From positions 16,500,821 through 16,564,820 of the forward strand of contig NC_092578.1 of the NCBI RefSeq assembly GCF_037975245.1: 64,000 nucleotides of DNA, in the 5' to 3' direction. The notes beneath the pieces are model-generated. The model had not been told where the DNA came from. It did not search any database and saw only the letters and a list, made by a program, of their open reading frames with translations. Shown here piece by piece: positions 13,035-24,309 of the stretch. This DNA comes from Apostichopus japonicus (taxonomy: Eukaryota; Echinodermata; Holothuroidea; Aspidochirotida; Stichopodidae). The position numbers were made by a program, and so were the translations under genes. The first letter of the stretch is position 1. Each line of letters opens with the position of its first letter.

Positions 13035-13679
13035 AGCAGCATTTTGCATTTGGTCGCCGTTTTTCACTTTTTTGACAAGTCCATCGAGTCTTTTACATAT
13101 AGCAATCACGAAACAGCAAACTAAGATATTAGTCAATTTTTCCCTGCCAAAAGGGTTAATTGGCGAGTAATTAAGGACATTTGCAGATAATGAGAAAAGT
13201 GTCCACCGACAAATTACGCATTTCATATTAATCGCATCCAGTTCCCCCAACAGTTCCCCCATACAGTTCCCCAGTTTGAACTCAACCAATCAGAGATGCA
13301 GGTTTATTTATGAGCCGTTGCTAAAAATAGATTCAAAACGTCGAGTTGGTAACTTGGTACAACCAGCGAGCTGGTACTCTAACAGCTCCCTGGTACAACT
13401 GCCATAGACAATCTACACAAATCAAGCATGGTGTTGTATTACGTATTGGTCAATGACGTTCGTAGCTTTTAAATATTCATATTATGGGCGAGGTTTATTT
13501 GGATCCCAACGGAAAATATCTTCGAGAAAAACAAAGTTGAAAGACTTTGTAAATTTTTCGACTTTTATGCCATCATTTGAAGTAAGATTTGAATAGATAA
13601 GCTAGTTATGTATGTCGTTATAGCAACGAGGAATCAGTGAGGTTGAGAAAAACCATGGAAAAGGAAGCAAAATGCTGCT
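13035..13679. mobile_element. TTAA-flanked MITE, 645 bp, second family
   Basis: TTAA at 13031-13034 and 13680-13683 brackets the element. Its termini are perfect 13-bp inverted repeats, AGCAGCATTTTGC at the left and GCAAAATGCTGCT at the right. There is no transposase frame; a 92-codon minus-strand frame at 13011-13289 starts inside but has no family resemblance. The TTAA target points to Kolobok- or piggyBac-type transposase; which of the two is an inference. The family differs from the elements at 131, 6161 and 16951. Confidence 0.75.
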
Positions 13680-14021
13680 TTAATATCCACTGTCTATGAG
13701 TTGAAATGCATTCATGAGTTGTAGCTTTGTGGACAAATTTATGTTTCTAAATTGGCCAGGACAAAACATGTATTGCAAATATATGCTACATTGTGAATAG
13801 AATGCCCTGTCACATAAAATATCAGCTTTTATGAACATTTAAATACATTTATGGTTCACACTATTTGTAATATGTAGGGTTCAAGTTGTATAACTAAAGC
13901 AGCAATATTCAACCAGTGATGATGATATCAAATGGGCTATTTGTCTATGCTGTATACTTGAATAGTCTATATGTATGCAGCATAAGCAAGTTAAACATGT
14001 AACCAAATTTGTCAGTGTGAC

Positions 14022-14190
14022 ATAGATGCACCTATTTGTTTCAATTTCACTTTTGGTACAAACCAAGTGAACTTAAGATCTTGAAAACAGGTTAAAAGGA
14101 AATGTAATGGATACTTCATTAGGATGCTATTAAACATGTGTTCCTCTTTCATTAGCCAAACATGAACGTTCCTCTGGAGTCTAGACAATC
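14022..14190 (-). repeat. Fragment of a dispersed repeat shared with ~9.5 and ~27.7 kb
   Basis: The plus strand has TTCACTTTTGGTACAAA, GTGTTCCTCTTTCA, GCCAAACAT and GTTCCTCTGGA in the same order as 27608-27790. Translated on the minus strand, both copies give KEEH-type and CTKSE-type peptides, but each is interrupted. It may be an old transposon fragment; the family is not identified. Confidence 0.5.
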
Positions 14191-14257
14191 CTTTGAATGA
14201 TGAAATGTTGGGATCTATCACGTTTAAAAGCTGTCTCCCTTGATTACTGTTACAGAA

Positions 14258-14645
14258 AAACAAGCTTGCGATATGCTTGCAGTTCTCTTGCTCTTTCATA
14301 AGTAATGCACACTTGCCCAAGCATACCAACTTGCTTAACTTTTAATTGCAAGCAAGTGGCAAGCAATTTGGCAAGCTTGCATGCTTCAGAAGCTTGTGTA
14401 TTAAAGCTTGCAGCTTGCTTGGGTCATTAGGTAACTTGCTCAAGCTTTTATCTGACTAGCTACGAAATCGTATTTGGTCAGCTTGTGTAAGCATAATTTG
14501 GCAAGTTTAAAATGGCAAGCTTATGGATGTTTCAACTGTCAAGCAAGCAGCATGCTTGCAGCAAACTTGAAGCAAGCTTGCAGCAAACTTGAAGCACGCT
14601 TGCAGCAATCATGCTTTCACAAGCATGCTACCAGCTTGTCTCGTC
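14258..14645. repeat. Cluster of CAAGC/GCTTG words
   Basis: By eye the pentamer CAAGC or its complement GCTTG occurs about two dozen times in roughly 390 bp, in both orientations and often fused as GCAAGCTTGC or AAGCTTG palindromes. A ~24 bp tandem unit containing CTTGCAGCAAACTTGAAGCA occurs at about 14553-14610. The words are irregularly spaced and reading frames are short. No known repeat class is recognised. Confidence 0.7.
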
Positions 14646-14649
14646 TGTA

Positions 14650-15680
14650 AGGGTTAGTGTGCACCTCTATGCTTGTTCATCTTATTATGATGGATCAGGA
14701 TGTTATTGACACAGCAATTGATAAAGGTCTGCTCTAGACTTCCCTGAGGGGTTGACCAGCTCTCGTCAATGATATTTTGTTGGTGGGCCTGTTATCAAAC
14801 AGTCTGTGCTTTAATTATGTTACAACAGATGGTTCAATCCTTCACTGGATTTACTTTCATCAGTGGAATTTGATCAAGAATTCATCAGTCACCCATAGAG
14901 ATAGACCTTTGAATGGAATCTTTGAGATGCATACATCTGTGCATGAGAGGAGCGAAGTGAGTGGATGAAGATGTACGTGTGAGAAAACAGACAATTTAGG
15001 CACACATACTCCAGTACAATATTTATCGTCTTACAAGTAGAAAGGGCACTGGGAGTTGGGAATGAGTCAGTATATAAATGCAGTAGAATTGTCTACTCCA
15101 AGGCATCTGTGTTACTGCACTAGACACTCTGTTATCATGGTCACATGACTGCAGTCCCTATGCAAGGGGACAGAGGCAGAGTACTGTATCAGTACAGAGA
15201 GCTTGGTTTGGTCTTATGCACAGGCTCTGTCTTGGGTCACTTTTTGTTGAAAGTACTTTGATCTTTTCAAGGGAATTGCAATAATGTACTAGAAGTGAAA
15301 CTCTTTTGATCTCACCTGATCACAGTCCCAGTGTATAGTGTATCGGTGCGGTGAATAAGTTTTTGTTACCTAATTTAAGGTACAGTAGCTAGCATAATTG
15401 TGTTCATTATTAGAAAGGTATATAGCACGGTTTGTTAATACTGAAACTTGAGCGTGACTAATGATCAGGTTCGGTTTGCATTGTTTTACAAAATTAAATT
15501 GTTCTTACACTGTCACTCCATAACCATAGTTGTTGTCTGAAATAACACTTGGTTTTGTAGGTCAGACAGATTTTGCTGTCTAGAACTCCTGTAAGGAAAC
15601 TTCTAGGGTAATAATCCAAGGTATCCGGACGAATTTCGACGGAAATTTTGTCCCATGCCGAAAAACACTATGAGACACTT
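14650..15680. other. Intergenic DNA, nothing recognised
   Basis: A single short plus-strand frame at 14777-14968 has no recognisable domain. No structured RNA, gene or repeat family was seen. Confidence 0.4.
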
Positions 15681-15684
15681 TAGA

Positions 15685-15802
15685 TGGTAGAAAATGAAGG
15701 AAGTCACTGGGGTCAGTGAGGGTGCACAGTGTTAAAAGATTACCAGGGCATACTAGACACGGTAGAATGCGGCGCTAAGGTTGTGGGGAGACAGGTAAGC
15801 GG
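15685..15802 (-). repeat. ~145 bp dispersed repeat, inverted copy
   Basis: Read on the minus strand it gives CTTACCTGTCTCCCCACAAC, a TAGCGCCGCATTCTACCGTG block, TCTAGTATGCCCTGGTAATC and ACTGTGCACCCTCACTG, ending in CTTCATTTTCTACC. All family blocks are present. It is bordered on the right by GTCACTCGTAAAAATATAAA, like the copy at 11644. Confidence 0.75.
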
Positions 15803-16189
15803 GTCACTCGTAAAAATATAAACCAGTAAGTTTGATAATTTTCGTAGGTCACACAGATTTTGCTGTACAAGTTATAATATACTTTAAGAGGTGAAGTTAC
15901 TTTTTGGCATGGATAGCTAACATTTTTCTCTTTTGGCATTTATAGCTAACATTTTCCAGCAACTGCTATAAACGATGAATCACAGTTGCTTACATGTGAC
16001 TCATCCTCTAATTAAAGATAAATTTTCTGTTTTTACTTCCTTTGCTGGTTTTGAAATTTGTTTATAATTTCCTGATCAGATCTCATTACGCTGATTGACT
16101 TCGATAAAGCTGACATTTATTTTGATAGAAAATCCTATCTGAGTTAGCATATTTTTTGGTAACAATTTCTTTGAATCACACATGTGATA

Positions 16190-16428
16190 TGTATGTATTT
16201 TAGATCCTCCTGCAAGCAGGAACTCGCGAAGAAGCCATCATTGGCTTATCAAAGCCGCAAGCTGACCGAAGTCGGTGTCCTTATATTAATAATTTAACGG
16301 CCATGATTATGAATTGTTAATTGTCAACAACTCTGTAATTGGAAGACGTACATTAATCTTGGAGTTACTCGAACCCGGGACCATATGATTGAAAGGTACC
16401 GGCGTTAACCACTGAGCTAACACTCCCT
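16190..16428 (-). mobile_element. tRNA-derived SINE, apparently full-length
   Basis: On the minus strand the head reads GGGAGTGTTAGCTCAGTGG, containing a near-consensus RNA polymerase III A box (TTAGCTCAGTGG, 16409-16420). A B box-like GGGTTCGAGTAACTCC lies about 32 bp further on (16361-16376), the normal tRNA spacing. The body then runs to a 3' end reading AGGAGGATCTAAAATACATA. The body is shared with the copy at 60513-60706, which shows that this is a dispersed family. The tRNA-like head is an internal promoter, not a functional tRNA: the anticodon arm is not well formed. Confidence 0.8.
16361..16420 (-). promoter_or_regulatory. Internal pol III promoter (A and B boxes) of the SINE
   Basis: The A box TTAGCTCAGTGG and the B box GGGTTCGAGT are in the correct order and spacing on the minus strand. 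Whether it is transcribed is not visible from sequence. Confidence 0.7.
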
Positions 16429-16950
16429 TGTCATATAGTCATAGATAGGACTGTACGCAAAACCAGCAGTATTGTTGAATGACAGGAAAGTAATGCCTCA
16501 GCCACTGATGGAGTTACCATGCACATTATTGGTTTCTGTAACTGTCATGTGAGGCGATTACACATATGGAGTGGCTGTGATAAAAATAGCCAAGTTACAC
16601 ACTGTTATTATAAATCATAACAGGAACTGCAGTATGGATTGCAATTGAAGTTCAAGTCATTGAGAGTGCACAGTTCATCATTAACACACAAAGATTACAT
16701 GATGACCTTATGATGATTGGCAAACTTTGATGTAACATCCTCATGATCATACGGTTACATGAGTCTGATGTAAGGAGGGGGGGGGGGCGGGGGACTGAGG
16801 TTGAGAGTGGATCAAGAAGTTTGGTTTTTGTGCCCCTGGCTCTATCTTCAGTGACTTTTCTTAAATAGTGCAGGCAAGCACCTATAGTAGCACTAGTAGC
16901 ACCTATAGTAGTACCAATAGTATAGCACCAATGGAAGCCTAGTGGTTTAA

Positions 16951-17309
16951 AGGTCTGCTGTATATTCACCAACTATAGCACGCTTTCATGGAAAAGTTTC
17001 TCGAGATTACATAATCGACCTGCCTTGGTGGTAAAATGACCTCTTTTTACCGATAAGTCTGCAATGCCTGCCACATATTTTTTACTTATATGAGGGTCTT
17101 TGTGTGAACGCTGTATGAATAACTACTGTACACTGTAGACATTGACATATTTCCACACAGTGTTTACACAAAGAACCTAATGGTGTTAAGAAGCTATGCA
17201 GGCTAATTGTGGAGCCTGAGGTCGATTTACAACAGTGGCAGTTCGATTACATAATCGCAAAACTTTCCTAGCTATAGCGCGCTATAATTGGAGCCAATAA
17301 AGCAGATCT
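16951..17309. mobile_element. TTAA-flanked MITE with long imperfect inverted ends, third family
   Basis: TTAA at 16947-16950 and 17310-17313 flanks 359 bp whose ends are inverted: AGGTCTGCT at the left against AGATCTGCT at the right. Pairing continues inward through TATAGC-GC, GGAAAAGTTT/GGAAAGTTTT, GATTACATAATCGA/GATTATGTAATCGA, CTGCC and GGTAAAATGACC/TGTAAATCGACC, so the arms span roughly 95 bp with mismatches. There is no coding content. It is TTAA-targeted like the other two families, but with different ends. Confidence 0.7.
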
Positions 17310-17319
17310 TTAAGTCATT

Positions 17320-18640
17320 GTAACTTTTAGTTGTGACATGTTCTTCGGTAATCATATTGTAATGATGACAATTTGTCTTTTCTGATGTTTAGCCCTTTTG
17401 CATTGAATGAGGAAATTCTACTTGACCGTCGAAACATTCAGAGAGACAATGCATTCATTACTAAACAGACACGTGTACCAATCACTAGCATTCGTTTTTG
17501 AAAAGTCTACCTCAACTACAGTTGACTGTCGACTCATGTCATCGAACTAGCTAAATAGAGAACAGTGCAAATTGTGAACTGTATAGTAGTTATAGAAATG
17601 AAGTAAATATGTTAATACCTTGTTTACCATGTAAGAATATTTTGACAGCTAGCTAAATATAATAGGAACAATACATACATGTGAAGCACTGATTGTATAT
17701 GAGTATACGTGGCTAATTCACTTTGTTGGTATGTTCATATGACTGTAAGAGCTGTAACACTAACATATGAGCTAACAGACCTTTGCATCACATCCAGAAG
17801 CTGTTTCACAGATGTGGCTGAATCTTTGCTCGATTCCATAGCACAATTACATTTATTATGTAGATTTGCAGACAGTGAAGAGCCTGTCTCTATTCTCCTG
17901 TAATGTAATTGAAAGTCAAAGAGAGTTAAATTTGTCTGGATGATGAGTCATGTCCTGCAGGGGAAGAATCCTACTTTTAACCTTCCTCTTCCTTGACCAA
18001 ATATTGAATTTCAAAACACTGTACATATGTCCTGCACAGTATCCTGACTGTTTGTGGGCAATGAATAAGTTCTTTGGAAATTAAAGCAATCCAAATTGTA
18101 AATCCACTTATCCAATATTAAGTACCTGAATAGGATTAGAAACCTGTTATCCTCTTGTGGAGACAAGCTTCATAATAGAAGGTTCTTTGTACAAACGGAA
18201 TAAAGAAGGAACCCAAGGTAACGAAACGGTCAGCCAATTGAGAATCTTTGGTACAAACTCTTCCTGACAAATAGTATCTGGGGGTGACTTGAGAAGTATC
18301 AAATAATGCTTTGCAGTTGTAAGGTTTTGTTTACAGTGTGTATTCACCTCCCTTTTCCTGTAAAGGTGTAAGGGATGTCGTAATCTAATTTCTATGATCA
18401 ACGAAGAGTGCTCAGAGCATAAATCTGTGAGGGGAAAAAAAACAAAACAAAAAAAAACAAAACAAACTGCTTATATGCTACACAGAATCAGTTTACATTG
18501 TAATGTAGCTCTCTACCGGCTGTCTGAATCTATAGATAATGTATTTTCAGAGGAAATGAAAGTTTCTGTAGAAATACAGTTGATGCAGTTTGCACATCAG
18601 TATCAATAAGGAGTTAACCAAAATGTGAGGGATGTGTGGT
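17320..18640. other. Intergenic AT-rich DNA
   Basis: It holds only short frames without domains and an A-rich AAAACAAAAC tract at about 18436-18467. Nothing else was recognised. Confidence 0.4.
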
Positions 18641-18652
18641 AATTGTAGACTA

Positions 18653-19159
18653 AGGCCATGTTTACATTACAGATCAGACCACGGGGTGTTCGGTGGTCAA
18701 CATTAGAACAACTTTAATTGACGATTAGATCCTGCAGTGATTAGATCTTGTACTCGGTATCAGACCTCGTGCCCCTGATCACGGAACAGGAACTGGAGGT
18801 TTGATTACCGTAACAAAACGTGCAGATCTGTGAGCCATGTCATGTGCAGGATGATCTATTAATGCTTATTACATTTGGTGCCAAATCATGTGTGTAACGA
18901 ACGAGCAACAACTACAGGTCAACGCTGATCCCGGGTCACTCCCGCGAGCTGCGTCATCCCCTGAGCTGCTTTATCCTCCAAGCTACGTTTTACACTGTAA
19001 ATTTAATAGCATGGGTCTGATCCTCCGTAGATCCGAACCTATCCTGGCGTCCAAATCCTTGTGTTCAAATCATGGGGGTCTGACCCTTGTTTTTATATTA
19101 AATTGGACTCCCGAGTCGACGGTTCAACAAGACGCTTGTTCTCAAGTGTAAATGGGCCT
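18653..19159. mobile_element. Possible DNA transposon with AGGCC...GGGCCT ends
   Basis: The left end AGGCCATGTTTACATTAC and the right end, reverse complemented AGGCCCATTTACACTTG, form an imperfect terminal inverted repeat about 18 bp long. The interior is richer in GC and CpG than its surroundings. I could not find a target-site duplication, and no transposase motif is readable, so the superfamily is left open. It could instead be an unrelated GC-richer island. Confidence 0.4.
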
Positions 19160-19561
19160 CGCAAGGATTTTAGCACATCTGCCCTGATATCAGTGTAACA
19201 GAGTATCGATGTAGTTCAAAATGTCGTCCTATTATCAAGATAGTCTTTGAGCATATAGATTGTTTGGATTCTTCAGAGCTAATTGAATATTTATGTACTT
19301 CCAGCAGCAAGTTTTAGTCGTTAGAATTCAGTATTAAAGTTAGGCCGGGGGTGATATTTCGATTAAAAACTACCAAAAAGAAAGCCCAATCTTATCAACC
19401 ACTGGCTCCGAACTTTGAGTAAAACACAGCTTTTTAGAAAAATGGTATTTATAGAATGAATTGTAGCTCAATTTTTTTTACTATCTTTCTTTCTTTCTTC
19501 ACCCTCCTGATCAGTTTTCTTTGGTTTTCTTTCTTAAATAAAATACAAAAGAGGTACATAT

Positions 19562-19816
19562 CAGGGGCGGAGCTAGGGGTATTAGTCAGGGGGGGGCGAG
19601 AATGGTCTGTAGGGGCGCTTTGACAAGACCGCCGGTAGAGCATTTTGTCAGAAAATTACACCAACAAAATGTGACAAATGTCAATAGGTAGATGAGAGCG
19701 CAATAAAAGAGTCAATAATCGCGAATAAGTAAAAAGTGGTATCAAGCGCCAGCAGTCCATTTGAGTCTGTCAGGGGGGGCATCCGCCCCCCTGACTGTAT
19801 GGACGCTCCGCCACTG
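19562..19816. mobile_element. hAT-like MITE, 255 bp
   Basis: The termini CAGGGGCGGAGC and GCTCCGCCACTG are inverted repeats of CAG-G-GGCGGAGC type. They are flanked by an 8-bp near-duplication, GTACATAT at 19554-19561 and GTGCATAT at 19817-19824 (one mismatch). An 8-bp target duplication with CAG-type ends is the hallmark of hAT elements. The interior has G/C-run arms and no transposase. Confidence 0.7.
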
Positions 19817-19829
19817 GTGCATATCCCTA

Positions 19830-21550
19830 TTAGACCAAGAATCAGTTGGCTGCCCTTTCAGTGAATTCATTAGTTTTCCTACTCGGTCCTTCTTTATGAT
19901 AAAGTAAGCCATTCAAAGATTTTGTCCTTTTTTATGATAAAGTAAGTCATTCAAAGATTTCTTTGTTGGTTCAAAGAAGCCGCTTTGTGAATTTGGCATG
20001 TTGACATTCTTCATGGGAGAGTTGGTATCATATCAGGTAAGTGGCAAATGGTTGAGCTCCTGTATTCAAAAGCTCAATAGGCACATGGCTTCCTTTGCCA
20101 TTTGAAATGTTACACAATTGGCAAACAATTAACAACCAAGTCCTAGACAAATGTGCTAACTTTGCATGGCTGTGTGATGACATCATCCTTCAGGAATCTG
20201 TTAACAAAACACTGGGTTTCACCCAAAGTTGAGGTCATGGCCTGTCTAACCCGTTTCTGTTATGTCAACTTTGTTTGTTGTGGATACACTGCAAAAAAAA
20301 TCACCCACTCATAGTTTAAAACTGGTTTCAATGAAAATGCAAGTTATTTTCAGGTGGTGTTAATACTCACCTTTTGAATTTCATAGCCCTTATGGGATTT
20401 CAGCAGGAAGATATTTTGCATGCCAAATCAAGTTCTCTGTTACCCCTCAACATTTTGTGATGTTTGTGACATCAATATCTGGTCAAAGTGGTTATTTTAC
20501 AGGTTTCTTTTCATTGACCAGGTGAGATAATTGACCTCTGTAAGGTTTGGACAAGGTAACAGACACTCTTATATGTCATCAAGCCGCCTACTTAAATACC
20601 CCCAAAGTGTACAAAATATTGGGAAGTTCAGATCTTATGAAACTGTTTGACTATGGGTATAAAGCCAAAAGACAAAGTGCAAATAATTTTAAAATCTTGG
20701 AGATCTATCTCATCGTAGAACAAGACAGCGCCATATATGATAGAAAGTACATGATGGTGTTGAATAGGTTTTAAATATAGCTATTAAGAAATGGCACAAA
20801 AAATAAATTAAGGAAACCTAACAGATGAATTTTTTAAATTTATTTTCTCTGATTCTGAATCATTGTGAACACTGAATTCTTAAATTATTTGTTAAGTGTT
20901 TCAAAGTCAGGTTAATTTTCTTAAAGACATTATACATGCGTTTCGATAAAGGAAATTTTGAAGATAATGTTTGATCTTATGGTTTTCAACTTTTCATAAT
21001 ATTTCAATGTACCACCGGTGTTGTTCATATGATGAAATGTCAATGAAAAGTCAATGACTAAAAATGACAGTGATAGTTGTTGAAACTAACAGACACAACG
21101 TAAAAACGGTAAAATTTTGAAAGCATTTTTGATTTTTTTTTTAATCTCATTATGAAACCTAGACCATGCCTAGATGTAAGTGTTGTAATGAATATGAAAC
21201 ACTAAACAATCTTATGAGTTCATTATAGCTCACAATCTTAATTATCTACCTTAAGGCTTTTAATTATACACTTCAGGTGGGGGAGACCAATCGCATTTGA
21301 GCGACCCCAAGGAAATTAGTAAATTCTTGTCCTTGTAGATGACAGAGCTATCAAAGTGACTGACAAATTACACGGATGTTATGAAGAGGATAGGAAACCA
21401 CCGAACAGATTTATAATTAACGTCTTCTGGATGAAAATTGCAACATCATTTCATAAGTTACCTTACAAGAACTGGCTGCAGTGTCAGACTTGAGGGAAAC
21501 TTTAGAAATGAGGAAGGCTCACAAAAAAGGGGAAGGACAAAATGCAGACA
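19830..21550. other. Intergenic DNA with a short local duplication
   Basis: TTTATGATAAAGTAAG-CATTCAAAGATT occurs twice in tandem at about 19894-19960. Nothing else was recognised; the longest plus-strand frame (20547-20774) does not begin with ATG in a good context and has no domain. Confidence 0.4.
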
Positions 21551-21554
21551 GAGT

Positions 21555-21560
21555 ATAATA

Positions 21561-21616
<56 letters not shown>
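21555..21616 (+). repeat. (TAA)n microsatellite
   Basis: There are about 20 trinucleotide units, followed by a T-rich run. The poly-Ile and poly-Asn frames here are artefacts of the repeat. Confidence 0.95.
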
Positions 21617-21894
21617 TTCTTTTTTTTCTTTTTTTTTCCTCCGTATATTTCAACTATACATTAATATACAAATATACAAATAACGTATCCATTCAAAAAT
21701 AGCAAAAGTTAAATAACAATGAAATTGAGCAACACCATGCAGTATAATAACGACCAACATGGCGGATAGAAAACAAATTAGTATGATAAGAACAAGTAGA
21801 AGAATAACCACAAGAAGAATTCCAGACTTACTAGAAAATATTACAACAAATAACAGCAAATTATAACAATTGAGGATGTGGAAATTGCGAAAAT

Positions 21895-21895
<1 letters not shown>

Positions 21896-21969
<74 letters not shown>
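21896..21969 (+). repeat. (TAA)n microsatellite, second array
   Basis: This is a near-perfect TAA array of about 24 units, roughly 280 bp from the first array. The minus-strand poly-Ile frame is a by-product. Confidence 0.95.
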
Positions 21970-21971
<2 letters not shown>

Positions 21972-21974
21972 GTT

Positions 21975-23495
21975 CTTAATCTTCTTTACAAAGCCTAAAA
22001 TAAATAGAAACAAAAAGACAGAGAAATCAATGGAATAAAAAGTCAAGAAAACACATAAACGAAAATTAAACTGTATGTAAAATACGAACGCAAAAATCTA
22101 AAAATACGAGAAGACCATAAAACAGAACAAAACCTGTAAAAAAACAAAACAAAGGATAAGCACAGTTGAATAAAACTTCTAAGGTGTGGGTATATATATT
22201 GGTTTCTCTGTGGAATTTAGTGCACTCTTCCTTATGAGTGGGTGCATGATGTTAGGTAGTTGGGTTGTAGTACACACAGTGTAGTTAATTTATGCCTGTT
22301 CTATTACTAATTGTAACCAGTGTGACATCACAGTATTGTAGTCGTCTAGATACTTCCTTCCTTCCAGTGGTCAGTAAAGGGTCTTTTGTGGTTGGTTTGT
22401 TATGGTGACCAAAGAGACAAAAAAAAAAAAAAATAGGTCAGACAGTTTTCCTTGTTGTCATAAAGCTGTTTATTTTATGACAGTAGATAGCATCTATTAC
22501 TGTGGAGCTTATTTTAAGGACAGAACAGAATATGATTAATCCAAAGTCATCCAAAGTGCATACGATAACCGAATGAAATATGAATATAAAAGGGTTCCGA
22601 TGTGCGTGCATGTTTGATGTGCCATGTGACTTCTGATTTGTAATTTGCAACTTGTGGAGGCATACTCTGTCCAGCTTGACTAGATCTGGACTTATCCTAG
22701 CTACTAAGCTAAGGTACAAGTTTATAGTGATAATGACCTGTAAAAAGTATTAAAAGTCAGCATTCTATGGTATAAAAGAGGGAGGCTTTTTTTTTTTTTT
22801 ACTGAAGGAGGTATTAACTGATGGATTGTAGTGTGTACTGTACTATTCCTTTAGCTCTCGCTGCTATAAGAACTGACCGCATTTATTTGATGTCATATTG
22901 TAAGCTGCTAAAAGAGTATTGAGTTTATGAGTCGTCCTCTTGGAATCACAACTGGGAGGGATACAAACTAGTAGTCCTGTGTTAAGTACAGCAGCCTAGA
23001 TTAAACATCATTCTGGTTAAAAGAGACTTGGAAAATATGTTTGCTTGTGCTTTAATATAATCCTGGATTACTTGGAATATTTTATAAACAGGAAACAACC
23101 AGTTATTTCCTAGTTTTAAGTGTCCCCCCCTTAACAAAATGAAAGTTCACATGAATGTGGTCATAGTAGTGATGGCAGCACAAGCTATTCATCACCCTTG
23201 CCGTTGTCACGTAAGCAATGTCGCCCATGAGATCAGTAGTGTTCTAGCCTCTTTTCACACTTTTTCATCAACAGAATGTATTTGAACTGCACTTTAATTT
23301 GTCTTCCTTTGGGTGAGAGGTACAAATGGTACTAATTAAAATAGACTATTGATCTGGGTGAGGAATTTGTCTTTAATATTTTGAACAACTCTTTAGTATG
23401 TTGCGTAAAATTTGCCACAAGGTATCCGCAGCCCTCAAGTTAAATTGCAATGAATGTATAGTGCATTAAATTGATGATATGTATTGCCATACTCG
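21975..23495. other. Intergenic AT-rich DNA
   Basis: It contains homopolymer runs (A at about 22421-22433, T at about 22789-22800) and no recognisable gene. Confidence 0.4.
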
Positions 23496-23503
23496 ACTTG
23501 TGA

Positions 23504-23602
23504 TATTTTTTTGTCTCTCGGGCCTGTCTCTTTCTTCCTAATCCAGATTCTCTTTCGATCTGGATTAGGAAGAAAGAGACAGGCCCGAGAGACAAAAAAA
23601 TA
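23504..23602. repeat. Perfect 45-bp inverted repeat with a 9-nt loop
   Basis: Arms 23504-23548 and 23558-23602 are exact reverse complements, from TATTTTTTTGTCTCTCGGGC to the loop-proximal TAATCCAGAT. Transcribed in either direction this would fold into a mismatch-free hairpin. It has no open frame of its own. It could be a foldback scrap, a recent snap-back duplication, a source of small RNA, or an assembly or replication artefact. Confidence 0.85.
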
Positions 23603-24160
23603 CTTTGTTACTGTAATGCTAATTGTACAGGGCTGTATGAATGGTTTACAAATAAATTTGTAATTTTTTTCTCCAAAAGTGCAGTGCTTGTGGCTCTTTG
23701 CAATGGTTAATATCTCGCATAACAAATTCATTATACAGCGTTAAGGTGTATTGATGCACATGTACTGTATGACCCTTTCATCAAATTAATCAAATATGTT
23801 TGCACATTTTTATCAATTTTATTGACTGGTTTGACCAAGATTATGCAGGTAAATGTTTCTGCAGTCACGTCCTATTCTGGGTCAGTGCTCATTCAGGAGA
23901 ATCTGAGGGACACCTGCATCCGATCAAATGGAAGGACGTTAATGATTTGCATACTACCTTAAAGCCAGACAGTGGAGTGACCTACGTAACCGTCAGACTA
24001 ATTTTTTATTAAAGCCTGAGTTTCTGTTAAAGTTGAAGATTTTTCCCTACAAATTTGATTATTTCAAATTTATAAAATTTATTTGCGCATTTTGTTTGGC
24101 ATAACCTTTAATAGAGCTCTGCCAAAAACCTGTGGCGGATTAGCCCATGTTTTGACTCTA

Positions 24161-24308
24161 TTTACTTCACTCCTCACTCACATGTCTCGTCACAACCTCA
24201 GCACTCTTGTTCTATCGTGCATAGCATGAACTGGTAACCTTTGAATGCTGTGCACCCTCTATGTCCGGACCTCTCTGGTCAACGCCCTCCCTTCTCATTC
24301 TGCCACCC
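24161..24308 (+). repeat. ~145 bp dispersed repeat, near full-length copy
   Basis: It has TTTACTTCACTCCTCACTCA, CACAACCTCAGCACTCTTGT, AACTGGTAACCTTTGAATGC, GTGCACCCTCTATGTCCGG and CCCTTCTCATTCTGCC in the family order. It is the last full copy before a long gap without the family. Confidence 0.75.
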
Positions 24309-24309
24309 A

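Noticed and set aside
16361-16428. Functional tRNA gene
   Set aside because: A and B boxes are present, but the acceptor and anticodon arms do not pair properly, and the segment is the head of a longer repeat.
21438-22046. Frames with poly-isoleucine
   Set aside because: Products of TAA microsatellites.
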